Assembly (NCBI GenBank): GCA_900766645.1
Contig: CAAFWD010000100.1
Coordinates: 1-21,365, forward strand
Length of the DNA stretch: 21,365 nt
Direction: 5' to 3'
DNA from: an uncultured Cetobacterium sp.
Lineage (GTDB): Bacteria > Fusobacteriota > Fusobacteriia > Fusobacteriales > Fusobacteriaceae
Position numbers and translations under genes: made by a program. The notes below the pieces were generated by a model. That model had not been told where the DNA came from. It did no database searches and saw nothing but the letters and a program-made list of their open reading frames with translations. Positions 1 through 7,328 of the stretch are shown here, in pieces. Position 1 is the first letter of the stretch. Each line of letters starts with the position of its first letter.

Positions 1-132
1 GCTCAAAACATACAGGTGAACTAACCTCTTTAAATTGTCAGTTAAGTATATCACAAATTCAAAAAATGTAAAGTTTTTTTTGAAGGATAAAGTTATTAAA
101 AGATGAATAATTACTGATAAGGAGGGGTGTTT

Positions 133-1110
133 ATGTATAATAAGGATGAAATGATTTTATGGTCTATGTTGTACTCAATAGTTACTAATGTTGGGAAAAT
201 GGATATATTAGCTTTGTCTTCTAAAAAGTTGTTTATCCTCTTCCGTGAATCATCAAAGTTAGGAATTAATGTTTTTAAAAGTGATTATTCAGAAGTTATA
301 GATTTGATAAATAGTCTAGGAGAGGATAAAGAATATGAAAAAATAAAAATATTTTTTGGTGACTTTAAGTTAATAGATCAATTAAAAAAGCAAGTGGAAG
401 TAGAGAAAAAAATTATGGATAGTAAAAAAATAAGTTTTTTAACATATTATTGCCCAGAGTATCCGAAAAAACTTAGAGAATCCAGCTTGCCTCCTTATGT
501 TTTATACTATATGGGAGAATTTCCTAAAGAAATTGAAATAAATAATTCTATGGCGATAGTAGGAACAAGAAAACCTAAAAATAATACATTAGAAGAATTT
601 TCTGAAAGTATAGTTTTTTATTTAAAAGAAAGAAAAGGATTTAATATAGGGGGGTTAGCAAAAGGATGTGATACATTGGCTCATAAAGCAGCTTTAAAAA
701 ATGGAGTGAAGAATATAGTTATTTTAGGACAGGGTTTAGGAACTAAAATATACCCAAGAGAAAATGAAGATCTTTCAGAAAAAATATTAAAAACTGGAGG
801 AGTACTAATAAGTGAAATACCTCCTAGTTTAAATGTGAGATCAATCTATTTGTTACAAAGAAATAGAATACAAGTTTATTTATCGAAAGATATTTGTATT
901 TTAGAGACCGGGAGCAAAGGGGGAACAATCACAACACTTAAAAATGCTATAAAAGAGAAAAAGCAGATATATATAAGAAACATCAAAGAAAATTATAGTA
1001 TTTTTAATATGAAAAATATTAATAAATTAAACTACATAAGTAGTTATAAAGACATAGAATACATTGAACAATTGAAAAAAATGTCGCTTTTTACCATAGA
1101 GAATGTATAA
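133..1110 (+). CDS. dprA: DprA/Smf-family DNA-processing protein (diverged)
   Basis: DprA proteins bind incoming single-stranded DNA and load RecA during transformation. This 325-residue protein shows the DprA Rossmann-fold landmarks in order: YPKKLR...PPYVLYYMGEFP before the fold, VGTRKP near residue 143, GGLAKGCDTLAHKAAL near 173-188, an ILGQGLG...YPREN stretch, a GGVLISEIPP stretch and an RNRIQ segment. The N-terminal 100 residues are helical and poorly conserved, and there is no C-terminal winged helix. Several usually fixed residues differ: GTR for GSR, GCD for GID, and GGTITT where SGSLIT is usual. It could therefore be the main DprA of a divergent lineage or a paralogue. I chose the ATG at 133 because the ribosome site GGAGG at 121-125 sits 7 nt before it; the in-frame GTG at 127 would overlap that site. 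The next gene starts 28 nt downstream and probably shares the transcript. Confidence 0.85.
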   Translation: MYNKDEMILWSMLYSIVTNVGKMDILALSSKKLFILFRESSKLGINVFKSDYSEVIDLINSLGEDKEYEKIKIFFGDFKLIDQLKKQVEVEKKIMDSKKISFLTYYCPEYPKKLRESSLPPYVLYYMGEFPKEIEINNSMAIVGTRKPKNNTLEEFSESIVFYLKERKGFNIGGLAKGCDTLAHKAALKNGVKNIVILGQGLGTKIYPRENEDLSEKILKTGGVLISEIPPSLNVRSIYLLQRNRIQVYLSKDICILETGSKGGTITTLKNAIKEKKQIYIRNIKENYSIFNMKNINKLNYISSYKDIEYIEQLKKMSLFTIENV

Positions 1111-1138
1111 TATAAAAAAACTATGGGAGTGAAACGAG

Positions 1139-1927
1139 ATGAATATAAATTTAATGGATGGAGCTATGGGGACGGTAATATCAGATGTATATAAATTAGA
1201 AGGGGAATGTAGAGAAAAATTTAATGTTATATATCCTAATATAATTGAAGAAATACATGAAAGATATATTCAAAGTGGAAGTGATTATATAAAAGCAAAT
1301 ACCTTTAACTGTTCTAAAGAATCGTTGAAATATTATGGAGAAAACCCTGAAAATAGTTATCAATATGCTTTTGAAGGAGCAAGAATAGCAAAAAAAGTAG
1401 CTATGAAATATGGAGTAAAATCTATTGGGACTTTTTGTATTGGAGATAAAGATCAAATAGAGGGAATAATAGACGGGGGAATAGATATAATTTTATTGGA
1501 AACAATATATGATCTAAATAAAGGGATTGAAAGCTTAGAAATTTTACAAGAAATTTTAAAAAATAAGGGAGTGAGTAAAAATATTATGATCTCTTTTACA
1601 ACAGATGAAGATGGTAGACTTTTTTCAGGCGAATATGTAATAGATATATTTGAAAAATTTATTAAAAGTGATGTTGTTTCTATAGGAATAAATTGTTCAT
1701 ACTCTAAGAAAAAAATAAAAAAAATATTAAAGCTTTTTAGAGAAAAAACTAAATTGCTGGTGAGTTTTCATCCTAATATAAAAGATGATGAAGAGGAAAT
1801 TTTTGAAATAATAGGAGAGTTAATTGAGGATAGAGTAGTTGATGTTCTAGGCGGATGTTGTAGAACAGAATTTGATTATATAAAAAAATTAAAAACGATA
1901 ATAGATGGTGTACCTGACGAGATTTGA
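1139..1927 (+). CDS. Stand-alone homocysteine S-methyltransferase domain protein (MetH N-terminal-module type)
   Basis: The protein (262 residues) is a single homocysteine-binding TIM barrel, the module that transfers a methyl group to homocysteine to make methionine. It shows the opening LMDGAMGT, the ANTFNCS segment, the MetH-like ISFTTDEDGRLFSGE stretch, and the three zinc cysteines: Cys186 in GINCS and Cys240-Cys241 in GGCCRTE. The detail resembles the first module of cobalamin-dependent methionine synthase more than MmuM-type enzymes. It lacks the pterin, cobalamin and activation modules of full MetH, so it may work with modules encoded elsewhere (inference). The start follows a GGGAGTG ribosome site. 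The gene ends inside the opposite-strand tRNA-Arg gene: the last six residues (GVPDEI) and the TGA stop are read from tRNA sequence. No + strand terminator is visible after it. Confidence 0.85.
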   Translation: MNINLMDGAMGTVISDVYKLEGECREKFNVIYPNIIEEIHERYIQSGSDYIKANTFNCSKESLKYYGENPENSYQYAFEGARIAKKVAMKYGVKSIGTFCIGDKDQIEGIIDGGIDIILLETIYDLNKGIESLEILQEILKNKGVSKNIMISFTTDEDGRLFSGEYVIDIFEKFIKSDVVSIGINCSYSKKKIKKILKLFREKTKLLVSFHPNIKDDEEEIFEIIGELIEDRVVDVLGGCCRTEFDYIKKLKTIIDGVPDEI

Positions 1928-1982
1928 ACTCATGACCCACGCCTTAGGAGGGCGTTGCTCTATCCAGCTGAGCTACAGATAC
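1906..1982 (-). tRNA. tRNA-Arg (anticodon CCT)
   Basis: The minus strand folds into a complete 77-nt cloverleaf. The acceptor stem is GTATCTG with CAGGTAC, followed by discriminator A and an encoded CCA. The D arm is GCTC/GAGC with loop AGCTGGATA. The anticodon arm is ACGCC-CTCCTAA-GGCGT, giving anticodon CCT, which reads the AGG arginine codon. The variable loop is GGGTC and the T arm is ATGAG-TTCAAAT-CTCGT. A sigma-70 type promoter lies just upstream (2001-2029). Its 3' 22 nt overlap the convergent homocysteine methyltransferase gene. Confidence 0.96.
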
Positions 1983-2000
1983 ACGATCGTCCAATTTAAA

Positions 2001-2029
2001 TATATATCATAATGAAAAAGAAAAGTCAA
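2001..2029 (-). promoter_or_regulatory. Promoter of tRNA-Arg
   Basis: On the minus strand, TTGACT (2024-2029) and TATATA (2001-2006) are separated by 17 bp. This places the transcription start about 10-12 nt before the mature tRNA 5' end at 1982. Confidence 0.75.
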
Positions 2030-2102
2030 ATTTTTAAATAAAATGTGCACTTTTCTTTTTTTATATAGTTAAAAAAGTGGAAAAATATAGCATCACCATT
2101 GC

Positions 2103-2132
2103 TTGACATTAGACTCAATTAGAAGCTATAAT
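2103..2132 (+). promoter_or_regulatory. Promoter of mglBAC
   Basis: Both hexamers match the sigma-70 consensus exactly: TTGACA at 2103-2108 and TATAAT at 2127-2132, with an 18-bp spacer. The mglB start codon is 40 nt downstream. I saw no clear GalR-type or CRP-type operator nearby. Confidence 0.85.
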
Positions 2133-2172
2133 TACAATATGTTTTATATCATAACAATTCTGGAGGGAAAAT

Positions 2173-3159
2173 ATGAGAAGAGTGTCGTTTTTCTTAGGAG
2201 CATTAGCGCTTACAACAATAGCAGCAGCTAAAGATACAAAGGTAGGAGTAACAGTTTATCGTTATGATGACAACTTCATGTCAACAGTTAGACAAAGAAT
2301 AGAAGAAGTTGCAAAGAATGATAAAGATGTTGAGGTATTAATGAATGATTCTCAAAATGACCAATCAAAACAAAATGACCAAGTAGACGTATTAATTGCA
2401 AAAGGAGTAGACGCTTTAGCAATTAACTTAGTTGACCCAGCAGCAGCATCAACTGTAATAGCAAAAGCGAAAGCAGAGGATATTCCAGTTGTATTCTACA
2501 ATAAGGAACCATCTCAAGCAGATATGGATAGCTACGATAAAGCTTATTATGTAGGAACAGATTCAAAAGAATCAGGAGTAATCCAAGGGGAAGTTATAGC
2601 TAAACATTGGAAATTAAATCCTGCTTGGGATTTAAATAAAGATGGAGTTATTCAGTATGTTCTATTAAAAGGAGAACCTGGACATCCAGATGCTGAAGCT
2701 AGAACAACTTATGTAACAAAAACATTAAATGAAAAATTTGGAATTAAAACTGAAGAGCTACACATGGATACAGCTATGTGGGATGCTGCAATGGCAAAGG
2801 ATAAAATAGAAGCATGGTTATCAGGACCAAATGGTGAAAAAATAGAAGTTGTTATAGCAAATAACGACGGAATGGCAATGGGATCTGTAGAGGCACTAAA
2901 AGCAAATGGAAAACCTAATATTCCAGTATTTGGAGTAGATGCTTTATCAGAGGTAATTGTTATGATAGAAAAAGGTGAAATGGCTGGAACAGTACTTAAT
3001 GATGGTGCAAATCAAGGAAAAGCAACGTATGAGATAGCTAGAAACCTAGGACAAGGAAAAGCTCCAACAGAAGGAACTGAATGGAAATTAGATGGAAAGA
3101 TATTAAGAGTTCCATATGTAGGAGTAGATACGGACAATTTAGAGCAATTTAAGAAGTAA
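2173..3159 (+). CDS. mglB: D-galactose/methyl-galactoside periplasmic binding protein MglB
   Basis: This is the soluble receptor of the Mgl ABC importer; it binds galactose or glucose in the periplasm and delivers it to MglC. Residues 1-19 form a signal peptide ending in AAA, with no lipobox cysteine, which fits a free periplasmic protein in a diderm cell. The mature part is strikingly close to E. coli MglB as I remember it. The sugar contacts are kept: Asp and Phe in YDDNF, Asn in FYNKEP, His/Asp/Arg in GHPDAEAR, Trp in TAMWD, and later Asn and Asp residues. The calcium loop DLNKDGVIQ is also present. The length of 328 residues is typical. It is first in the operon, after a GGAGGG ribosome site, and a hairpin follows it. 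Confidence 0.96.
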   Translation: MRRVSFFLGALALTTIAAAKDTKVGVTVYRYDDNFMSTVRQRIEEVAKNDKDVEVLMNDSQNDQSKQNDQVDVLIAKGVDALAINLVDPAAASTVIAKAKAEDIPVVFYNKEPSQADMDSYDKAYYVGTDSKESGVIQGEVIAKHWKLNPAWDLNKDGVIQYVLLKGEPGHPDAEARTTYVTKTLNEKFGIKTEELHMDTAMWDAAMAKDKIEAWLSGPNGEKIEVVIANNDGMAMGSVEALKANGKPNIPVFGVDALSEVIVMIEKGEMAGTVLNDGANQGKATYEIARNLGQGKAPTEGTEWKLDGKILRVPYVGVDTDNLEQFKK

Positions 3160-3172
3160 TAGAGTAATAGGT

Positions 3173-3200
3173 GAGGGGGAGGTATCTCCCCTTTTATTTT
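3173..3200 (+). terminator. Intra-operon hairpin between mglB and mglA
   Basis: A perfect 6-bp GC-rich stem (3176-3181 with 3186-3191, loop GTAT) can extend by weaker pairs and is followed by TTTTATTTTATT. It has the form of an intrinsic terminator inside the operon. It probably lets only part of the transcripts continue into mglA, or protects the mglB mRNA 3' end, giving more binding protein than transporter. Confidence 0.75.
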
Positions 3201-3226
3201 ATTAAAGGGTTGTATAAGGAGAGAAA

Positions 3227-4723
3227 ATGGAAAAATATTTACTTGAAATGATAAATATATCAAAATCATTTCCAGGAGTAAAAGCTCTAGATAATGTAAA
3301 TTTAAAAATAAGGCCACATACGGTTCATGCTTTAATGGGAGAAAATGGAGCTGGAAAATCAACACTTATGAAATGCCTTTTCGGAATTTACAGCAAGGAT
3401 ACTGGGAAAATTTTACTAGATGGAAAAGAGATAAATTTTATTTCAGCAAAGGATGCATTAGAAAATGGAGTATCAATGGTTCATCAGGAGTTGAACCAAG
3501 TTTTACAGAGAACTGTGATGGATAATGTTTGGTTAGGAAGATACCCTTTAAAAGGGATTTTTGTGGATCATAAAAAGATGTATGAAGATACTAAGAAGAT
3601 ATTTGAAGAGTTAGATATAGATATAGATCCAAGAGTGAAAGTTTCAACTCTATCAGTTTCTCAGATGCAGATGGTAGAGATTGCAAAAGCATTTTCGTAT
3701 AATTCAAAAGTAATAGTTATGGATGAGCCCACATCCTCTTTAACAGAAAAAGAGGTTGGACATCTTTTTAAGATTATCAAAAAATTGAAAGATAGAGGTT
3801 GTGGAGTTGTATATATTTCTCATAAAATGGAAGAAATTAAAGAAATTTGTGATGACATTACAATTTTGAGAGATGGGCAATGGATTACAACAGCAAATTT
3901 AGATGGAATTACAACAGATGAGATAATAGGTTTAATGGTAGGAAGAGAATTAACTCAAAGATTCCCACATAAAACAAATAAACCAAAAGATATTATATTA
4001 GAAATTGATAATTTAACAGCTAAAAACCAACCTTCAATTCAAAATGTAACCTTCCAATTAAGAAAAGGTGAAATATTAGGAGTAGCAGGACTAGTAGGAT
4101 CAAAAAGAACTGATATTGTAGAAACAATATTTGGAATAAGAGAAAAATCTCATGGGACAATAAAAATAAATGATAAAGTGATTGAAAATCATAGTAGCTT
4201 AGATGCCATAAAAAATGGATTTGCTTTAGTTACAGAAGAGAGAAGAAGTACAGGTATTTTTCCACAATTAGATATTGAATTTAACTCGTTGATTTCAAAT
4301 ATGACTACATATGAAAGAAAAAATAAACTTTTAAATTCAAGTAAGATGTATGGAGATACTAAATGGGTTATAGATTCGATGAGAGTAAAAACACCGAGTC
4401 AAAAAACTCAAATAGGAACTTTATCAGGAGGAAACCAGCAAAAAGTAATAATTGGTAGATGGTTGCTTACTAGCCCAGAGATTCTTATGTTGGATGAGCC
4501 AACAAGAGGAATAGACGTAGGAGCTAAATATGAAATATATCAATTAATGTTAGATTTAGCAAATAAAGATAAAGCAATAATAATGATATCTTCAGAAATG
4601 CCAGAACTTCTAGGAGTAACTGATAGAATATTAGTTATGAGTAATGGAAGAGTTGCTGGAATAGTAAATACAAATGAGACAAATCAAGAAGAAATATTAA
4701 AACTAGCTTCTAAATATCTATAA
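3227..4723 (+). CDS. mglA: Galactose/methyl-galactoside import ATPase MglA
   Basis: This 498-residue protein has two fused ABC domains, as in the sugar CUT2 family, and powers galactose import from the cytoplasmic side of MglC. The first domain has Walker A GENGAGKST (residues 38-46), a signature region LSVSQMQMVEI and Walker B VIVMDEPTSSL. The second domain has a degenerate Walker A (GLVGSKRTD) but keeps LSGGNQQKV and the Walker B stretch ILMLDEPTRGID. That asymmetry is normal for the family. The start follows AAGGAGAG. mglC begins 17 nt after its stop, so the two are co-transcribed. Confidence 0.96.
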   Translation: MEKYLLEMINISKSFPGVKALDNVNLKIRPHTVHALMGENGAGKSTLMKCLFGIYSKDTGKILLDGKEINFISAKDALENGVSMVHQELNQVLQRTVMDNVWLGRYPLKGIFVDHKKMYEDTKKIFEELDIDIDPRVKVSTLSVSQMQMVEIAKAFSYNSKVIVMDEPTSSLTEKEVGHLFKIIKKLKDRGCGVVYISHKMEEIKEICDDITILRDGQWITTANLDGITTDEIIGLMVGRELTQRFPHKTNKPKDIILEIDNLTAKNQPSIQNVTFQLRKGEILGVAGLVGSKRTDIVETIFGIREKSHGTIKINDKVIENHSSLDAIKNGFALVTEERRSTGIFPQLDIEFNSLISNMTTYERKNKLLNSSKMYGDTKWVIDSMRVKTPSQKTQIGTLSGGNQQKVIIGRWLLTSPEILMLDEPTRGIDVGAKYEIYQLMLDLANKDKAIIMISSEMPELLGVTDRILVMSNGRVAGIVNTNETNQEEILKLASKYL

Positions 4724-4740
4724 AGTTACAGGAGGAAATA

Positions 4741-5760
4741 ATGCAATTTATCAATGATTTAAAAAATAAAGATGCAAAAAAACTTTTAATGGAGAGTGGT
4801 CTTTATTTAGTTTTGATTGCTCTAATTGTAGTAATAATAATAAAAGAACCGTCGTTTTTAAGCTTTAGGAATATGAGAAATATTTTAACTCAGTCTTCAG
4901 TAAGAACGATTCTAGCATTAGGTGTTGCAGGAATAATTGTAACTCAAGGAACAGACTTATCAGTTGGAAGACAAGTTGGATTATCTGCTGTAATATCAGC
5001 AACATTATTGCAATCGATGACGAATGTAAATAAAGTTTTCCCTCATTTAGAAACGTTATCAGTACCAACAGTATTATTAATTGTAGGAGTGATAGGTGGA
5101 TTTGTAGGACTTTTAAATGGAGTTGTTGTAGCATATTTAAACGTAACTCCATTCGTAGCCACTTTGGGATCGATGATTATAATTTATGGAGCAAACTCTC
5201 TTTATTATGACTATGTAGGAGCATCTCCAATAGCAGGTTTTGATCCTAGATTTACAGATTTTGCACAAGGATTCTTTAAAATAGCAGGATTTAGATTTAA
5301 TTATCTAATTATTTATGCTGCTATAGCGGTGGTTTTAATTTGGATGCTATGGAATAAAACAACTTTTGGAAAAAATGTTTTCGCAGTTGGAGGAAATCCA
5401 GAAGCCGCAAAAGTTTCAGGAGTAAACGTAAAGAAAACATTATTGTTTGTTTATACGCTTTCAGGAGTATTTTATGCAGTTGGAGGTATGTTAGAAGCAG
5501 GAAGAGTAGGAAGTGCTACAAACAACTTAGGAAATATGTATGAATTAGATGCTATTGCTGCTTGTGTTGTTGGTGGAGTATCATTTTCAGGAGGAGTAGG
5601 AAGTGTCCTAGGAGTTGTTACAGGGGTAATAATTTTTACAGTAATAAATTATGGGCTTACATATATTGGAGTAAATCCATACTGGCAGTATATAATAAAA
5701 GGTTTAATTATTATAATTGCAGTTGCATTAGATACATTAAAATATGTAAAAAAGAAATAA
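4741..5760 (+). CDS. mglC: Galactose/methyl-galactoside ABC permease MglC
   Basis: This 339-residue inner-membrane protein is the permease of the Mgl system and belongs to the CUT2/RbsC-type permeases. About eight to ten hydrophobic segments are visible. Family landmarks include NILTQSSVRTILALGVAG, TQGTDLSVGRQVGLSA, TPFVATLGSM, a GNPEAAKVSGVNV loop that contacts the ATPase, and GGVSFSGGVGS near the end. The start follows AGGAGG. It is last in the operon, and a strong terminator begins 9 nt after its stop codon. Confidence 0.95.
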   Translation: MQFINDLKNKDAKKLLMESGLYLVLIALIVVIIIKEPSFLSFRNMRNILTQSSVRTILALGVAGIIVTQGTDLSVGRQVGLSAVISATLLQSMTNVNKVFPHLETLSVPTVLLIVGVIGGFVGLLNGVVVAYLNVTPFVATLGSMIIIYGANSLYYDYVGASPIAGFDPRFTDFAQGFFKIAGFRFNYLIIYAAIAVVLIWMLWNKTTFGKNVFAVGGNPEAAKVSGVNVKKTLLFVYTLSGVFYAVGGMLEAGRVGSATNNLGNMYELDAIAACVVGGVSFSGGVGSVLGVVTGVIIFTVINYGLTYIGVNPYWQYIIKGLIIIIAVALDTLKYVKKK

Positions 5761-5769
5761 TTTAAATTA

Positions 5770-5809
5770 AATCCTTTTCTATTTTAAATAAATAGAAAAG
5801 GATTTTTTT
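5770..5809 (+). terminator. Terminator of mglBAC
   Basis: A perfect 15-bp stem (5770-5784 with 5790-5804) encloses a 5-nt loop and runs straight into a T tract. The A run before the stem could also support some termination on the other strand. Confidence 0.93.
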
Positions 5810-5817
5810 ATAAAAAA

Positions 5818-5847
5818 TTGACAAAAAAGTATGGTATGAGGTATATA
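5818..5847 (+). promoter_or_regulatory. Promoter of cstA
   Basis: TTGACA at 5818-5823 and TATATA at 5842-5847 are separated by 18 bp. They lie directly after the mglC terminator and 40 nt before the cstA start codon. Confidence 0.8.
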
Positions 5848-5887
5848 TTCTTAAGGCAATATATAAAATTCAATAGGAGGAAGAATC

Positions 5888-7303
5888 ATGATCACATTTT
5901 TAGTATCATTATTGTTACTTTTTGCAGGATATTATATATATGGGTCATTTGTAGAGAAAGTATTTGGAGCGGATGAAAATAGAAAGACTCCTGTGACTAC
6001 AATGGCTGATGGTGTAGACTTTGTAGAAATGGATTGGAAAAGGTCTTTTTTAATACAGCTTTTAAATATAGCTGGACTAGGGCCTATATTTGGGGCTATT
6101 GCAGGTGCTTTATGGGGACCAGTAGCATTTTTGTGGATAGTTTTTGGATGTATATTTGCAGGAGCAGTTCATGATTATTTGTCAGGGATGCTATCTATAA
6201 GACATAACGGAGCCACTATTGGTGAAATTGTAGGATACTATTTGGGAGATACAGCTAAGACTGTTATGAGAATATTTTCAGTTGTTTTATTAGTTTTAGT
6301 AGGGGTAGTTTTTGTAAATGGACCTGCGGGAATTTTAGCAAGTATGACAAATATAAATTCCTTAATTTGGGTTGGAATAATAATAGCATATTATTTATTA
6401 GCAACAGTTTTACCAATAGATAAAATAATAGGAAAAGTTTATCCAATTTTTGGGCTTTCTTTAATTATAATGTGTGTAGGGATAGGTGTAGGAATTTTAT
6501 ATCAAGGATATGAAATACCAGAATTAACGTTAATGAATTTACATCCTAAAGGGACTTCTATATATCCATTTTTATTTATAACAATAGCGTGTGGAGCTAT
6601 TTCGGGATTTCATGCAACACAATCACCGTTGATAGCAAGATGTATGAAGAATGAAAAAGAGGGAAGAAAAGTTTTTTATGGAGCAATGATTGCAGAGGGT
6701 GTAATAGCTTTGGTTTGGGCAGCAGCAGCTATGTCTTTTTTTGGAGGGACAAATCAATTGGCACAAGCTGGAGCTGCAGGAGTTGTTGTTAATACAATAT
6801 CGAATTCTGTTTTAGGGAAAGTAGGAGGTGCTTTAGCACTATTAGGAGTTGTAGCATGTCCAATAACATCTGGAGATACAGCATTCAGAAGTGCAAGATT
6901 AGTGATAGCAGATGCCATCAAGTACAAACAGGGACCGTTAAAGAATAGGTTTATAATTGCAATTCCTTTATTTACAATAGGTGTTGCTCTTTGTTTTATT
7001 GATTTTAATATAATTTGGAGATATTTTGCATGGTCAAATCAAACTTTAGCAACAATAGCTCTTTGGGCAGCAGCAGTTTATTTAGCAAAAGAAAAAAGAA
7101 ATTTTTGGATAGCATGCATACCAGCAACATTTATGACGTCTGTTGTGACATCCTATATTTTAGTGGCTCCAGAAGGTTTTAGATTGCCGGAAAATATAGG
7201 AGTTATTTGTGGAGTAGGAGTTGCATTGCTTACTATTGCATTCTTTTTAAAGAAAATAAAAAGTGATGTTAAGATTGTAAAAGCTGTAAGAGGAATAAAA
7301 TAA
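5888..7303 (+). CDS. cstA: CstA-family carbon starvation protein (short form; putative pyruvate/peptide transporter)
   Basis: This polytopic membrane protein (471 residues) belongs to the CstA/BtsT family. E. coli members import pyruvate and have been linked to peptide use in starvation. The conserved core is visible: LNIAGLGPIFGAIAGALWGP, AGAVHDYLSGMLSIRHNGATIGE, the ISGFHATQSPL segment, and a CPITSGDTAFRSARL motif in the second half. It is about 230 residues shorter than E. coli CstA and lacks the long C-terminal extension; short forms are common in anaerobes. The start follows AGGAGGA. It is a single-gene unit with its own promoter and a terminator that begins inside its stop codon. Substrate is inferred from family only. 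Confidence 0.9.
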   Translation: MITFLVSLLLLFAGYYIYGSFVEKVFGADENRKTPVTTMADGVDFVEMDWKRSFLIQLLNIAGLGPIFGAIAGALWGPVAFLWIVFGCIFAGAVHDYLSGMLSIRHNGATIGEIVGYYLGDTAKTVMRIFSVVLLVLVGVVFVNGPAGILASMTNINSLIWVGIIIAYYLLATVLPIDKIIGKVYPIFGLSLIIMCVGIGVGILYQGYEIPELTLMNLHPKGTSIYPFLFITIACGAISGFHATQSPLIARCMKNEKEGRKVFYGAMIAEGVIALVWAAAAMSFFGGTNQLAQAGAAGVVVNTISNSVLGKVGGALALLGVVACPITSGDTAFRSARLVIADAIKYKQGPLKNRFIIAIPLFTIGVALCFIDFNIIWRYFAWSNQTLATIALWAAAVYLAKEKRNFWIACIPATFMTSVVTSYILVAPEGFRLPENIGVICGVGVALLTIAFFLKKIKSDVKIVKAVRGIK

Positions 7304-7328
7304 AAAAGAGAGCTTAGCTCTCTTTTTT
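7302..7328. terminator. Bidirectional terminator between cstA and the M20 amidohydrolase gene
   Basis: A 12-bp perfect stem (7302-7313 with 7317-7328, 3-nt loop) has an A run on one flank and a T run on the other, so it can terminate transcription from either side. It fills the whole gap between the two convergent genes and overlaps the cstA TAA. Confidence 0.9.

Noticed and set aside
14..27. Inverted repeat AGGT-N6-ACCT near the left edge.
   Set aside because: Only a 4-bp stem with no T run and no gene context to the left, so it cannot be called a terminator or operator.
127..132. GTG at 127 as the start of the DprA-like gene.
   Set aside because: It lies 1 nt after the GGAGG ribosome site; ATG at 133 has normal spacing.
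1196..1456. Open frame on the - strand inside the homocysteine methyltransferase gene.
   Set aside because: It is Phe/Tyr/Ser/Ile-rich antisense translation of a well-supported gene, with no ribosome site.
2043..2055. TGTGCAC upstream of mglB as a CRP-type site.
   Set aside because: It lacks the second half-site at the right spacing; GTGCAC alone is just a short palindrome.
5562..5765. Small + strand open frame overlapping the end of mglC.
   Set aside because: It lies in another frame wholly within mglC and is rich in Cys, Trp, Arg and Tyr without any recognisable pattern or ribosome site.
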